Numbered from the stretch's first letter, positions 9,151-18,159 are shown. The stretch: 64,000 nucleotides of DNA from Massilia sp. ST3 (GCF_018119405.1 NZ_JAGPWC010000017.1:23568-87567); one strand, 5' to 3'. A program made the numbers and translations. Notes: generated from the letters alone by a model not told the origin.

Positions 9151-10038
9151 TTGAAACTCGCCCTCGCCCCGATCCAGTACTACTGGCCGCGCGACACCGT
9201 CTTCGCCTTCTACGAGGAGATGGCCGCGGCTCCCGTCGACATCGTCTACCTCGGCGAAGCCGTGTGCTCGCGCCGCCACGAACTGCGCCTGCCCGACTGG
9301 CTGGCGCTGGCCGACCGCCTCGAGCAGGCCGGCAAGCAGGTCGTACTCTCGACCCAGGTGCTGATCGAATCCGGCTCCGACCTGGGCACCCTGCGCCGCA
9401 TCGCGTCCAACGGCCGCCACCTGGTCGAGGCCAACGACATGGGCGCGCTGCAGTGCATGGCCGGGCGCCCCTTCGTCGCCGGCCCCCACCTGAACCTGTA
9501 CAACGCACCATCCCTGGCGATCGTCGCACGCGAAGGGGCAGTGCGCTGGGTCATGCCGCTGGAAATGTCGCGCGCCTGCCTGGAGCAGGTGCTGGCCCGG
9601 CGCCCTGCCGGCCTGGAGACCGAGGTCTTCGCCTACGGCCGCCTGCCGCTCGCCTTCTCCGCGCGCTGCTTCACCGCGCGCCACCGCAACCTGCCCAAGG
9701 ACGACTGCCGCTTCAGCTGCATCGACCACCCCGATGGCCTCCTGATGGAAACCCGGGAGAAGCAGCCCTTCCTGGTGCTGAACGGCATCCAGACCCAGTC
9801 GGCCCTGGTCTATAACCTGGCCGCCGAGATCCCGGCCATGCGCGCGGCCGGTGTCGACGTGCTGCGCCTCAGTCCCCAGTCCGCCCGCATGGGCGAGATC
9901 GTGGCCCTGATGCGCGCCGCCGTGGACGGCGCGCTGGCCCCGGCCGACGCCGCGGCCAGCATGGCGCCGCTGATGCCGGCCGCCGCCTGCGACGGCTTCT
10001 GGCACGGGCGGCCCGGACTGGAACAACACCCCGCCTGA
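9151..10038 (+). CDS. ubiV: UbiV, oxygen-independent ubiquinone hydroxylation, peptidase U32 family
   Basis: Second half of the UbiU-UbiV complex. It is 295 residues long, beginning KLALAPIQYYWPRD. Cluster-binding Cys are visible in EAVCSRRHELR near residue 36, and in SARCFTARHRN and DDCRFSC near residues 170-190, as in E. coli UbiV. The start is a TTG with GGAG about nine bases upstream; the nearby ATG at 9128 is out of frame and stops after eight codons. It lies 25 bp after ubiU. The family assignment is firm; the start codon is inferred. Confidence 0.92.
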   Translation: MKLALAPIQYYWPRDTVFAFYEEMAAAPVDIVYLGEAVCSRRHELRLPDWLALADRLEQAGKQVVLSTQVLIESGSDLGTLRRIASNGRHLVEANDMGALQCMAGRPFVAGPHLNLYNAPSLAIVAREGAVRWVMPLEMSRACLEQVLARRPAGLETEVFAYGRLPLAFSARCFTARHRNLPKDDCRFSCIDHPDGLLMETREKQPFLVLNGIQTQSALVYNLAAEIPAMRAAGVDVLRLSPQSARMGEIVALMRAAVDGALAPADAAASMAPLMPAAACDGFWHGRPGLEQHPA

Positions 10039-10067
10039 AAGGCGGACCGTACACGAAAGGACAGCTC

Positions 10068-10559
10068 ATGCATACACAAGCGCAACACCTGCCGGCGCCG
10101 CTCGGCCGCCTGCTCTCCCTGCTTCCCGCCTACCCCGGCTCGCGCCTGTTCGCCTGCGCCCTGAACCTGGCCGTGGTGCGCCACCTGCCCGAGGACGTGC
10201 GCTCCACGCTGGCCGGCAAGCGCCTGCGCCTGCGCACCAGCGACGCCGGCATCGCCGTCGACTTCAGCTGGGACGGGCGCGCCTTCCGTCCCGTCAAGCC
10301 GGGCGCCGGCGCCGACCTGACCATCAGCGCCAGTGCCCACGACTTTTCCCTGCTGGCCCGGCGCAAGGAGGATCCGGACACGCTGTTCTTCAGCCGGCGC
10401 CTGGTAATGGAAGGCGACACCGAGCTGGGCCTGCTGGTCAAGAACACCCTGGACGCGGTCGACGCGCCCCTGTTCGACCCGGCCGCGCTGGCGCCGCGCA
10501 GGGTGCTCGGCAAGCTGTTCCCGCCGCGCCGCCCCGGCCGCCCATCCACCGGGCATTGA
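10068..10559 (+). CDS. ubiT: UbiT, SCP2-domain accessory factor of anaerobic ubiquinone synthesis
   Basis: UbiT carries an SCP2 sterol-carrier lipid-binding domain and is needed, with UbiU and UbiV, for ubiquinone formation without oxygen, probably by holding the hydrophobic intermediates. The 163-residue protein shows the SCP2 pattern: GKRLRLRTSDAGIAVDFSW, then ADLTISASAHDFSLLARRKE and DTLFFSRRLVMEGDTELGL. The ATG follows AAGGACAG. It completes a ubiU-ubiV-ubiT set, and its stop codon overlaps the ribosome site of the next gene. Confidence 0.92.
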   Translation: MHTQAQHLPAPLGRLLSLLPAYPGSRLFACALNLAVVRHLPEDVRSTLAGKRLRLRTSDAGIAVDFSWDGRAFRPVKPGAGADLTISASAHDFSLLARRKEDPDTLFFSRRLVMEGDTELGLLVKNTLDAVDAPLFDPAALAPRRVLGKLFPPRRPGRPSTGH

Positions 10560-10570
10560 AGGAGGACCCC

Positions 10571-10963
10571 GTGGCCAAGGACCGCAGCAGTTTCCCCCTG
10601 GTGTATTCATGCTCTGGCTGCTCCAGCGCGGCCCAGATGGCGAACCACGTCGCCCTCGAGCTGGACCGCCTCGGCGTGGCCGAGATGTCCTGCGTGGCCG
10701 GCGTCGGCGGCGACGTGCCCTCGCTGGTCAAGCTGGCGAAATCCGGACGTCCCGTCGTCGTCGTGGACGGCTGCCCGCTGGTGTGCGCCAGGAGCTGCCT
10801 GGCGCGCCACGGCGTGGCCCCCACCCTGCACTGGCAGCTGGGCGAACACGGCGTGCGCAAGCGCTATCACGCGGGGTTCGAGGCTGAGCAGGCGCAAGCG
10901 ATGGTGGATGTGGTGGCCGAGGGTGTCGCCGCCCTCGCACCGTGCTTGCTTGAACCAGTTTAA
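10571..10963 (+). CDS. DGC-type Cys-rich protein, putative zinc-binding
   Basis: A 130-residue protein with the CSGCSSAAQMAN motif near its start and VVDGCPLVCARSCL in the middle, the arrangement of the DGC domain family of putative zinc-binding proteins. The molecular role is not known. The GTG at 10571 is chosen because a near-perfect AAGGAGGA lies seven bases before it; a TTG 15 bp upstream is in frame but has no such site. It is translationally linked to ubiT. The last 14 bases of the gene carry the FNR-type box thought to serve nrdJ. Confidence 0.75.
   Translation: MAKDRSSFPLVYSCSGCSSAAQMANHVALELDRLGVAEMSCVAGVGGDVPSLVKLAKSGRPVVVVDGCPLVCARSCLARHGVAPTLHWQLGEHGVRKRYHAGFEAEQAQAMVDVVAEGVAALAPCLLEPV
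10950..10963 (+). promoter_or_regulatory. Candidate FNR/CRP-family box upstream of nrdJ
   Basis: TTGAACCAGTTTAA matches TTGA-N6-TCAA at seven of eight fixed positions and shares its first 11 bases with the box upstream of ubiU. Its centre is at 10956.5. A class II promoter would put the -10 at 10986-10991, where GATAGT stands. The box overlaps the end of the preceding gene and lies 85 bp before the nrdJ start. Confidence 0.55.
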
Positions 10964-11041
10964 TGCGCCCGCGCCGCACCCGGCGGATAGTGGCGAGACC
11001 ATTCCCCAACCGGATCCACGCGATCCTCTGACCCGAGAACC

Positions 11042-13507
11042 ATGAACGCAAACGACCAGATGTTCGCAGCCACGATGCCGGCGCAAGAGGTATCCGTCGA
11101 CGTGCTGCGCGAGAAGTACGCGAAAGGAAACGAGACCACTATCGCCGAGGTGCGCGCCCGCGTCGCGCGCGCCCTCGCCGCCTACGAGCCCGAAGGGTTG
11201 CGCGCCGAGATGGAGCAGCGCTTCCTGTGGGCCCAGGAGCACGGCTTCGTACCCGCCGGACGCATCAATTCCGCCGCCGGCCTGGGCATCAAGGCGACCC
11301 TGATGAACTGCTTCGTGCAGCCGGTGGGCGATTCGATCACCGGCGCGCACGACGGCCTGCCGGGCATCTACACCGCCGTGGCCGAGGCAGCCGAAACCAT
11401 GCGCCGCGGCGGCGGGGTCGGCTACGACTTCAGTCCGATCCGGCCGGCCGGCAGCGCCGTGCGGGGCACCCGCTCGCGCGCTTCGGGACCGGTGTCCTAC
11501 ATGGAAGTGTTCGACGCCTCCTGCCGTACGGTGGAGTCGGCCGGCGCGCGGCGCGGCGCGCAGATGGGCGTGCTGCGCATCGACCACCCCGACATCGAAC
11601 GCTTCATCGCCGCCAAGGACGGCGGCGCCTTCAGCAACTTCAACCTGTCGGTCGGTGTCACCGACCACTTCATGCACGCCGTGCTGGGCGACGCTGAAGT
11701 CGAGCTGTGGCACCAGGCCGAGCCGGGCGAGGAACTGCTGGCCGCCGGCGCCGAGCGCCGCGAGGACGGCACGTGGGTCTACCGCCGCACAGGCGCGCGC
11801 GCCCTGTGGGACAAGGTGATGCGCTCGACCTACGACCATGCCGAGCCCGGCGTGCTGTTCGTCGACCGCATGAACGCGGAGAACAACCTCTATTACGCCG
11901 AGCGCTTGTGCGCCACCAATCCCTGCGGCGAGCAGCCGCTGCCGCCTTACGGATGCTGCGACCTCGGTTCCGTGAACCTCACGCGCTGCGTGCGCGAGCC
12001 CTTCACGCCGGGCGCCTACTTCGATTTCGCCACCATGCGCGAAGTCGCGGGCATCGGAGTGCGCATGCTCGACCTGGCACTGGACGCCACCCAATGGCCG
12101 CTGCCGCAGCAGGAACAGGAAGGACGCAGCAAGCGCCGCGTCGGCCTCGGTTTCATGGGACTCGGCAGCGCCCTTGTGATGTTGGGGGTGCGCTACGACA
12201 GCGATGAAGGCCGCCAGTTGGCCGCCCGCATTGCCGAGGAACTGCGCGATGCGGCCTACGCCGCCTCGGTCGCGCTGGCGCAGGAAAAAGGGGCCTTTCC
12301 GCTGTTCGACGCCGACGCCTACCTGGCGGGCCAGTTCGTGCGCCGCCTGCCCGAGGAGCTGCGCGCGGCGATCGCGCGCCACGGCATCCGCAACTCGCAC
12401 CTGCTGTCGATCGCTCCGACCGGCACCATCTCGCTGGCCTTCGCCGACAATGCCTCGAACGGCATCGAGCCGGCCTTTTCCTGGGTTTACCAGCGCAAGA
12501 AGCGCATGCCGGACGACAGCCTGCGGAGCTACGAAGTGGCCGACCACGCCTGGCGCCTGTACCGCCAGCTCGGCCATGACGTGAGCGACGACGCCGCGCT
12601 GCCGCCGCAGTTCGTCACCGCGCTCGCGATGTCGGCCCACGACCACCTGCGCATGATGGAGGCGGTCCAGCCCTACGTCGACACCGCGATCTCGAAGACC
12701 GTCAACGTTCCCGCCGACTATCCCTACGAGCAGTTCAAGGATCTCTACACCGACGCCTGGCGCGCCGGCCTCAAGGGCCTGGCGACCTACCGCCCCAACA
12801 GCGTCACCGGCAGCGTGCTGAGCGTGGCGCCAGAGCCCGCGGCTGCAGGCGACGTCGATCCGCTACGCAAGCGCTTCGAGAGCCGTCCCCTGGGTGAACT
12901 CGAGTCGGTGACGTCCAAGGTTGAATACACGACCCAGGAAGGCAAGAAAGCGGTCTACCTGACCATCAGCTTCATCCGCGCCGAAGGGGTACTGGACGGA
13001 CGCGAAGTCGCGATCGAGCGGCCGTTCGAGTTCTTCATGCCGGCCAACCAGCGCAGCGACGGGCAGCAGTGGATCACCTCGACCATGCGCCTGTTGTCGC
13101 TGGCCGCGCGCGCCGGCAGCTCGATCGCCAAGGCGCTGGCCGACATGCGCGAAGTAGTCTGGGAAAAAGGCCCGGTGCGCTGCGGCTTCCTGACCCGCGA
13201 GGACGGCGTCCAGGTCCCGGTCTACCACGACTCGGAAGTCGCGGCGATCGCCTTCATGCTGCAGCGTGTCCTGATCCGGCGCGGCTTCCTCGACGCCTGG
13301 GGCAACCAGGTCCCAGTACAGCAGCTGGACCGGCAGCTCGCGCTGCGCGGCCAGGGGCCTGTCCAGCACCAGCCGGAGCCCCAGCCCGTGCCAGGACCTA
13401 ACGCCGGCAGCGCCGCAAAATGCCCCGAATGCGGAGCCAGGACGCTGCACAAGGTCGACGCCTGCGCGCGCTGCGCCGAATGCCACTACATCGGCAGCTG
13501 CGGCTGA
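11042..13507 (+). CDS. nrdJ: Class II (adenosylcobalamin-dependent) ribonucleotide reductase
   Basis: Reduces ribonucleotides to deoxyribonucleotides using a radical made from vitamin B12, with or without oxygen, so it supplies DNA precursors in anoxic growth. The 821-residue protein shows [13 protein letters not shown] with the first redox Cys, [11 protein letters not shown], the active-site finger [18 protein letters not shown] and [10 protein letters not shown]. The C-terminus ends in a Cys-rich tail, [20 protein letters not shown], a zinc-ribbon-like element common in this class. The start is ATG. No class I or class III reductase gene is nearby. The location after nar and ubiUVT fits an anaerobic function. 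Confidence 0.93.
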   Translation: MNANDQMFAATMPAQEVSVDVLREKYAKGNETTIAEVRARVARALAAYEPEGLRAEMEQRFLWAQEHGFVPAGRINSAAGLGIKATLMNCFVQPVGDSITGAHDGLPGIYTAVAEAAETMRRGGGVGYDFSPIRPAGSAVRGTRSRASGPVSYMEVFDASCRTVESAGARRGAQMGVLRIDHPDIERFIAAKDGGAFSNFNLSVGVTDHFMHAVLGDAEVELWHQAEPGEELLAAGAERREDGTWVYRRTGARALWDKVMRSTYDHAEPGVLFVDRMNAENNLYYAERLCATNPCGEQPLPPYGCCDLGSVNLTRCVREPFTPGAYFDFATMREVAGIGVRMLDLALDATQWPLPQQEQEGRSKRRVGLGFMGLGSALVMLGVRYDSDEGRQLAARIAEELRDAAYAASVALAQEKGAFPLFDADAYLAGQFVRRLPEELRAAIARHGIRNSHLLSIAPTGTISLAFADNASNGIEPAFSWVYQRKKRMPDDSLRSYEVADHAWRLYRQLGHDVSDDAALPPQFVTALAMSAHDHLRMMEAVQPYVDTAISKTVNVPADYPYEQFKDLYTDAWRAGLKGLATYRPNSVTGSVLSVAPEPAAAGDVDPLRKRFESRPLGELESVTSKVEYTTQEGKKAVYLTISFIRAEGVLDGREVAIERPFEFFMPANQRSDGQQWITSTMRLLSLAARAGSSIAKALADMREVVWEKGPVRCGFLTREDGVQVPVYHDSEVAAIAFMLQRVLIRRGFLDAWGNQVPVQQLDRQLALRGQGPVQHQPEPQPVPGPNAGSAAKCPECGARTLHKVDACARCAECHYIGSCG

Positions 13508-13535
13508 CGCCCTTCCTGCGCCGCTTGCCGAAACC

Positions 13536-13549
13536 TGAAACTGGTTCAA
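13536..13549 (+). promoter_or_regulatory. Candidate FNR/CRP-family box, inverted copy, upstream of the small Cys-rich gene
   Basis: TGAAACTGGTTCAA is the inverse of TTGAACCAGTTTCA and shares the 11-mer found ahead of ubiU and nrdJ. Its centre is at 13542.5. The class II -10 position, 13572-13577, reads TAAGAT. One half-site is imperfect. Confidence 0.45.
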
Positions 13550-13614
13550 GGAAAGCGGCGCGCGGTCCGGCTAAGATGAATCCATCGCTCCTCCTCACTT
13601 CTCAAGGAAACAAC

Positions 13615-13869
13615 ATGGAACACAGCCTGCAACTCTCCGCGACGCTCGACCATCCGGGCGTGGAAAAAATGTTTCAGACCCTGCGCTCGGTCCCGGGCGT
13701 GCGCGCGGTCGAAGCCACGGCCGGCAGCAGCCGGGTCTATGTGCAGTTCGACGATAGCCTGACCTCGGCGCAGGAGATCCGCACCAGCGTCAGCCGCTCG
13801 GGTTTCCCGCTGCTTGCGAGCGCGCCGCACTCAGGCGGCGGGTGCTGTGGTTCGTGCGGCGGGCACTAG
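13615..13869 (+). CDS. Small heavy-metal-associated-domain-like protein with Cys-rich tail
   Basis: An 84-residue protein whose first 70 residues resemble the beta-alpha-beta fold of heavy-metal-associated domains (LSATLDHPGVEKMFQTL, then VYVQFDDSLTSAQEI), but the usual N-terminal CxxC metal site is missing. Instead it ends GGGCCGSCGGH, a possible metal-binding tail. The ATG at 13615 follows AAGGAAACAAC. It lies just after nrdJ and is convergent with the nitroreductase gene, three bases apart. A role in copper or iron handling is only a guess. Confidence 0.6.
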   Translation: MEHSLQLSATLDHPGVEKMFQTLRSVPGVRAVEATAGSSRVYVQFDDSLTSAQEIRTSVSRSGFPLLASAPHSGGGCCGSCGGH

Positions 13870-13872
13870 ACC

Positions 13873-14457
13873 TTACAGGACCGAATAGAATTGCCCCGGC
13901 TGCGCCCTTGCGGGTGCGGCCTTTGCCGTTGCCGGAGTGCCGAAGGCGATAAAGCACACCGCTTCCTCATGGCATGCAAGGCCCAGCAATGCGCGCATCG
14001 CGGCGTGGTGCATCGCGCCTCCGCTGGCCAGGCCGCTGGCGAAGTCCAGGCACTGGGCGGCGAGCAGCATGTTCTGGATCGCGCAGCCCAGCGACACCAG
14101 CTTTTCCGCACGCGGAGGCGCTCCGGCGGCAGGATCATCGACCAGTACCGCCGCTATCAGGCAGGGAGCGTGGAAAGCGCGCTGGCGGGCGGCGGCGAGG
14201 GCCTCGTCGCCGCAATCCGGGTCGCGCTCGGCCAGCGCCGCGGCGAACACGGCGCCGAGCTCGGCGCGCTTGTGGTCCGGAATGAGGATGAAACGCCATG
14301 GCAGCAGGCGCCCATGGTCGGGGGCGCAGGCCGCCGCCTCCAGGATACGGTGCAGGTCGTCCTGGTCCGGCCCGGGCGCCGCCAGGCGCCGCGGAAGCGT
14401 GTTGCGGCGCGCGGCCAGGTGCGCAAGCAGCGCGTGGGAGGTGCGAGGGTCTTGCAT
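13873..14457 (-). CDS. Nitroreductase family protein (YdjA type)
   Basis: A 194-residue flavin-dependent nitroreductase-fold protein. The N-terminal LLAHLAARRNTLPRRLAAPG and the following LEAAACAPDHGRLLPWRF match the YdjA subfamily, where the Arg, Pro and Trp lie near FMN. LGCAIQNMLLAAQCLDFASG and the C-terminal GT segment complete the domain. The physiological substrate is unknown. The gene is oriented against its neighbours, ending three bases from the preceding + gene, and starts about 180 bp from moaD, from which it diverges. Confidence 0.85.
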   Translation of the reverse strand: MQDPRTSHALLAHLAARRNTLPRRLAAPGPDQDDLHRILEAAACAPDHGRLLPWRFILIPDHKRAELGAVFAAALAERDPDCGDEALAAARQRAFHAPCLIAAVLVDDPAAGAPPRAEKLVSLGCAIQNMLLAAQCLDFASGLASGGAMHHAAMRALLGLACHEEAVCFIAFGTPATAKAAPARAQPGQFYSVL

Positions 14458-14637
14458 AGGTTCTTCCTTTGCCTGGCGGCGACGTCGCCGCCCTCCGAGT
14501 ATAGACAGCGCGGCCGGCGCCGTCCGCCCTCCCGACGATCTAGTACCGAATGCCTAGTCTCTCTAGTCCGTCGTGCCGACTGCGCCCGCCGCTTGCCGTC
14601 TTTACAATGGCGCCAGCATCGACTACGGGACCGCACC

Positions 14638-14895
14638 ATGCATATTCAACTTCGTTTCTTCGCAAGCTTGCGCGAAGCCCTGGGCACGTCGGGCGAGCGC
14701 ATCCAGGTACCGCAGCACCTCGCCACGGCCGGCGACGTGCTGGCGCTGCTGCGCCGGCGCGGGAGCCCATGGGACGCCGCGCTCGGGCCGGAGCGCGCCT
14801 ACCGGATCGCCGTCGACCAGCGCATGGGCGGCCTCGCCAGCGCCATCCACGACGGCGCCGAGCTGGCGGTATTCCCGCCAGTGACGGGAGGCTAG
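14638..14895 (+). CDS. moaD: Molybdopterin synthase small subunit MoaD
   Basis: An ubiquitin-like sulfur carrier for molybdopterin synthesis. The 85-residue protein has the beta-grasp start MHIQLRFFASLREALG and ends VFPPVTGG; the terminal Gly-Gly is thiocarboxylated in the working protein. The ATG at 14638 opens the moaD-moaE pair, which are 2 bp apart. The cofactor is needed by NarG, so position near the nar operon makes sense. A TACAAT at 14603-14608 could be a -10, but I see no convincing -35. Confidence 0.92.
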   Translation: MHIQLRFFASLREALGTSGERIQVPQHLATAGDVLALLRRRGSPWDAALGPERAYRIAVDQRMGGLASAIHDGAELAVFPPVTGG

Positions 14896-14897
14896 CG

Positions 14898-15386
14898 ATG
14901 CCGGTACGTCTCCAGCACGAAGACTTTGACCTGAACGCCGAACTGGAGCGGCTGCGTGCCGGCCGCCCGGAAATCGGCGCCGTGGTCGCTTTCGTGGGCA
15001 CGGTCAGGGACTTGGGAGCCGGCGGCGTGGTCACGCTGATGGAGCTCGAGCACTACCCCGGCATGACTGAAGCGGCACTGGAAGGCATCGCCGCGCTGGC
15101 GATGCGCCGCTGGCCGGTCACGGACGTGCTGGTCGTGCACCGCATCGGCGCCCTGCAGGCACGCGAGCAGATCGTGCTGGCAGCCGTGGCGGCCCCGCAC
15201 CGCAGCGACGCCTTCGCGGCCTGCGAATTCGTCATGGACTACCTGAAGACCCGCGCGCCGTTCTGGAAGAAGGAATGCGGCGCGGCCGGCACGCGCTGGG
15301 TCGAGGCGCGCGAGCAGGACGAAGCGGCGCTTGCGCGCTGGGAAGCGGCCGCCCCTGAGCGCCGCCGCGCGCTTGCCCGCCCATGA
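14898..15386 (+). CDS. moaE: Molybdopterin synthase catalytic subunit MoaE (copy 1)
   Basis: Large subunit of molybdopterin synthase, which inserts the dithiolene sulfurs into precursor Z. The 162-residue protein has GAVVAFVGTVRDL, LELEHYPGMTEAAL-like sequence, VVHRIGALQAREQIVL, RSDAFAACEFVMDYLKTRAP and FWKKE; the Lys residues in the last two are catalytic in E. coli. It ends 4 bp inside the start of the diguanylate cyclase gene. A second moaE, only moderately similar, is present at 56556-57026 on the other strand. Confidence 0.93.
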   Translation: MPVRLQHEDFDLNAELERLRAGRPEIGAVVAFVGTVRDLGAGGVVTLMELEHYPGMTEAALEGIAALAMRRWPVTDVLVVHRIGALQAREQIVLAAVAAPHRSDAFAACEFVMDYLKTRAPFWKKECGAAGTRWVEAREQDEAALARWEAAAPERRRALARP

Positions 15387-16501
15387 ATCCAGCGCCCGCG
15401 AACCCTCCTTCCTCCGTGCTCACCCTGCATGCGCGCGCCGAGGCCGACCTGCGCCATCTGCTCCCGCGCGTCGGCCCGGTGCTGGCGGCCATGCTCATCG
15501 TGTACACGGCATGGGACTTCCTGCTGGACCCGGCACACGTCCTGCAATCCGGCATGACCCGGGTGGCGTTCGCCGCGCTGGCCGCCATCGCCTTCTGGCC
15601 CGCCGTCCCCAACTGCTCGGCGCACCAGCGGGCGGCATGGGCGCACTGGATGCTGTCCAGCGGTGTCATCCTGGCCAGCGCCCAGCTCGACGGCGGTCTG
15701 GTGCAGGGCGTGGGCGGCATCGTGATCGGCCTGTTCCTGGTGCCCTTCATCGCGAACGGCAGCGCGCACTTCGCCAAGATCGTATCGCCCCCGGCCCTGC
15801 TGTTCGTGGCGTGCAGCGCCCTTGCCTGCACCCTGCCGGAACTGCTGCGCGGCATCCTGCTGTACGCGTCGGCGCTGGCCGTGGCCTTCGTGCAGATGCA
15901 CATCGCCGCCGCGCTCCGCCGCCACGCGCTGGCGGTCGAATCCAGGCTGGTCCAGGAAGCCAGCCACGACCCGCTCACCGGCATCCATAACCGCGCCTGG
16001 CTCAGCCAAGCGGCTGCGCTGGCGTTCTCGTCGTCCCGGCGCTACAGGACGGAGCTGGCCTTCGCCATGCTGGACATCGACCATTTCAAGCGCGTCAACG
16101 ACACCTACGGCCATCAGACCGGCGATGAAGTCTTGAAGGCCGTGGCGCGCACCATCCAGGGCGCCCTGCGCGAGACCGATCATGCCGGCAGGTTCGGCGG
16201 CGAGGAGTTCTTCTGCATCTTCCCCCAGACGTCCGACGCCAGCGCGCGCCTTTGCGCCGAACGCATCCGGCAAGCCATCGCCGCGCTCGAAGTCCCGGCC
16301 CAGGACGGCACTGTGCGCGTCACCATCAGTATCGGCCTGGCGCGCATGCAGGACGCGCACGCCACATGGGAGGAGGTGCTGAAGCAAGCGGACGAGGCGC
16401 TCTACGCCGCCAAGCAGTCGGGCCGGAACTGTGTCAGGGTCGCCGGCGACCGCGACGGCACGGAGCCGGTGGCATTCCGGGAGGATTCCGCCCTGGTTTG
16501 A
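15383..16501 (+). CDS. Membrane diguanylate cyclase (GGDEF)
   Basis: Makes cyclic di-GMP from two GTP. The 372-residue protein has five or six hydrophobic segments in its first 190 residues (for example VLAAMLIVYTAWDFLL and IVIGLFLVPFIAN), then a GGDEF domain: HDPLTGIHNRAWL, MLDIDHFKRVNDTYGH and FGGEEFF. The active-site form is GGEEF. RETD lies five residues before it and fits the inhibitory I-site, so product feedback is likely. The gene overlaps moaE by ATGA. Its stop codon lies within the perfect FNR-type palindrome that precedes the next gene. Confidence 0.93.
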   Translation: MNPAPANPPSSVLTLHARAEADLRHLLPRVGPVLAAMLIVYTAWDFLLDPAHVLQSGMTRVAFAALAAIAFWPAVPNCSAHQRAAWAHWMLSSGVILASAQLDGGLVQGVGGIVIGLFLVPFIANGSAHFAKIVSPPALLFVACSALACTLPELLRGILLYASALAVAFVQMHIAAALRRHALAVESRLVQEASHDPLTGIHNRAWLSQAAALAFSSSRRYRTELAFAMLDIDHFKRVNDTYGHQTGDEVLKAVARTIQGALRETDHAGRFGGEEFFCIFPQTSDASARLCAERIRQAIAALEVPAQDGTVRVTISIGLARMQDAHATWEEVLKQADEALYAAKQSGRNCVRVAGDRDGTEPVAFREDSALV

Positions 16502-16511
16502 CCTAGGTCAA
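16498..16511 (+). promoter_or_regulatory. FNR/CRP-family box, perfect 14-bp palindrome, upstream of the L,D-transpeptidase gene
   Basis: TTGACCTAGGTCAA is a perfect dyad and fits TTGAC-N4-GTCAA of FNR/DNR-type sites. Its centre is at 16504.5. At the class II spacing the -10 falls on TATCGT (16535-16540). The palindrome overlaps the stop codon of the diguanylate cyclase gene and is 58 bp before the next ATG. Confidence 0.72.
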
Positions 16512-16568
16512 GGACGGCGCGCGGACCGCTCCTCTATCGTGCAGTGACGTCAACGATTGCTCAGTATC

Positions 16569-18101
16569 ATGCTTTCCATTTCTTCGGCCCGGCCATCTTT
16601 CTCTTTCCGCCGTATCGCTTGCGGCATCCTGTTCTCGCTGATCCATGCCGCGGCCGCCGCCCTGCCGCTGCCCTGGCTGGCGAACGGGCAGGAGCAGGCG
16701 CGCCAGGCGCTGCGCCTGCTGCTGGATGCCGCCTCGCACGGCCTCGACCCGGCGCACTATGACGCCGACGCATTGACGCGCAGGCTGGGCGCACTGGAAA
16801 TGCTGGAGGATTCCGCCGGCACCACGGCGTTCGAGCGCGACCTTGGCGCCGCAATGGGCCGCTACCTGGCGGACCTGCATGCCGGCCGCACCGCCTCGCC
16901 CTACCGTCCCGCGTCGGGCGCCGCGGCCGCCTTCGACCCCGCCTTGCAGCTGCACCTTGCGCTGGACGCCAAGCGCCTGGCGCAGGCGGTCGACCAGGCC
17001 GCGCCGGCGATCCCCTTGTACGCCAGGGTCAGGTCGGTGCTGGCACAGTACCGGGAACTGGCGCGGCTGTATCCGGAATGGCCATCGCTGCCGCCCGCCG
17101 GCCAGGCAGGTATCGCTGCCGGCAGCGCCTACGCCGGCAGCGCGCTGCTGCGCGAACGCCTGCAGCTGCTGGGCGACCTCGGCGAGGACGACGCCCCCGA
17201 CGGCGAGCAGACCTACACACCCGCGCTTGCGGCCGCGGTCCGGCGTTTCCAGTCGCGCCACGGACTGGTCGAGGACGGCGTGCTGGGCCCGGGCACCCTT
17301 GCCGCCTTGTCGGTGCCGCTCACCCACCGCGTCGCCCAGCTTAGCCTGACCCTGGAACGCCTGCGCTGGATGCCGCCGCCGCCTGACGGCCGGCTGGTGG
17401 CGGTCAACCTGCCCGCCTACCGCCTGTGGGCCTTCGACCTAGGCAGCCGCTCCTGGACGGCCCCGCTCGAAATGCGGGTCATCGTCGGCAAGGCTGCCAG
17501 GACGCCGACCCCGCTGTTCATCGGCCAGATGCGCTATCTCGAGTTCAACCCTTACTGGAATGTGCCGCGCAGCATAGAGCTTGGCGAAATCATCCCCAAG
17601 CTGGCGCGCAATCCAGCCTACCTGGAACAGCACGACATGGAGCTGGTGGGGGCCGACGGCCAGGTGCTGCCGGCGGCGGGCAGCCAAGCGCTCGCCCGCC
17701 TGCGCGCCGGCACCGCCCGCACCAGGCAGCGCCCGGGCCCGTCGAACGTGCTCGGGGAGGTCAAGTTCGCCATGCCGAACCCGATGAACATCTATCTGCA
17801 TTCGACCTCCTCGAAGGAGCTGTTCGCCCGCACACGCCGCGACCTGAGCCACGGCTGCATCCGCGTGGAGCGTCCGGCGGAACTGGCGCAATTCGTACTC
17901 GCCGATCCGGAACAGTGGAGCGCGGAGCGCGTGGCCGACGCGATGCGCCCGGGACCGACTCGCACGGTGAGGCTGCGCGCACCGGTGTCGGTGGTCCTGT
18001 TCTACGCGACCGCGCTCGCAGACCGCGACGGGCGCGCCTTGTTCGCCGACGACATCTATGGACTGGACCAGCCGCTGATCCGGGCCCTGCGCGCCGATTG
18101 A
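16569..18101 (+). CDS. Murein L,D-transpeptidase (YcbB/YkuD family)
   Basis: A periplasmic enzyme forming 3-3 cross-links in peptidoglycan. The ATG at 16569 gives 510 residues, starting with an Arg-bearing, hydrophobic signal sequence (RRIACGILFSLIHAAAA). A peptidoglycan-binding domain near residues 215-240 reads AAVRRFQSRHGLVEDGVLG. The YkuD catalytic domain follows, with MPNPMNIYLHSTSSKELF and the active-site SHGCIRV; Cys is the nucleophile. The overall layout resembles E. coli LdtD. A TTG 12 bp upstream is an alternative start. The FNR-type palindrome upstream predicts induction at low oxygen. Confidence 0.9.
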   Translation: MLSISSARPSFSFRRIACGILFSLIHAAAAALPLPWLANGQEQARQALRLLLDAASHGLDPAHYDADALTRRLGALEMLEDSAGTTAFERDLGAAMGRYLADLHAGRTASPYRPASGAAAAFDPALQLHLALDAKRLAQAVDQAAPAIPLYARVRSVLAQYRELARLYPEWPSLPPAGQAGIAAGSAYAGSALLRERLQLLGDLGEDDAPDGEQTYTPALAAAVRRFQSRHGLVEDGVLGPGTLAALSVPLTHRVAQLSLTLERLRWMPPPPDGRLVAVNLPAYRLWAFDLGSRSWTAPLEMRVIVGKAARTPTPLFIGQMRYLEFNPYWNVPRSIELGEIIPKLARNPAYLEQHDMELVGADGQVLPAAGSQALARLRAGTARTRQRPGPSNVLGEVKFAMPNPMNIYLHSTSSKELFARTRRDLSHGCIRVERPAELAQFVLADPEQWSAERVADAMRPGPTRTVRLRAPVSVVLFYATALADRDGRALFADDIYGLDQPLIRALRAD

Positions 18102-18145
18102 GGGCCATGCGGCTTGACGCATGCGGCGGCCGATGCGATCCTAAA

Positions 18146-18159
18146 TTGATCCACATCAA
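18146..18159 (+). promoter_or_regulatory. FNR/ANR box, exact consensus, upstream of uspA-like gene
   Basis: TTGATCCACATCAA is an exact match to the FNR/ANR consensus TTGAT-N4-ATCAA. Its centre is at 18152.5. The -10 expected for a class II promoter is TACAGT (18183-18188). An AAAGGAAG ribosome site and the ATG at 18222 follow. Confidence 0.85.

Noticed and set aside
11042..13507. Class III (glycyl radical) ribonucleotide reductase
   Set aside because: There is no C-terminal glycyl radical motif and no activase gene; the [18 protein letters not shown] finger and Cys tail are of class II.
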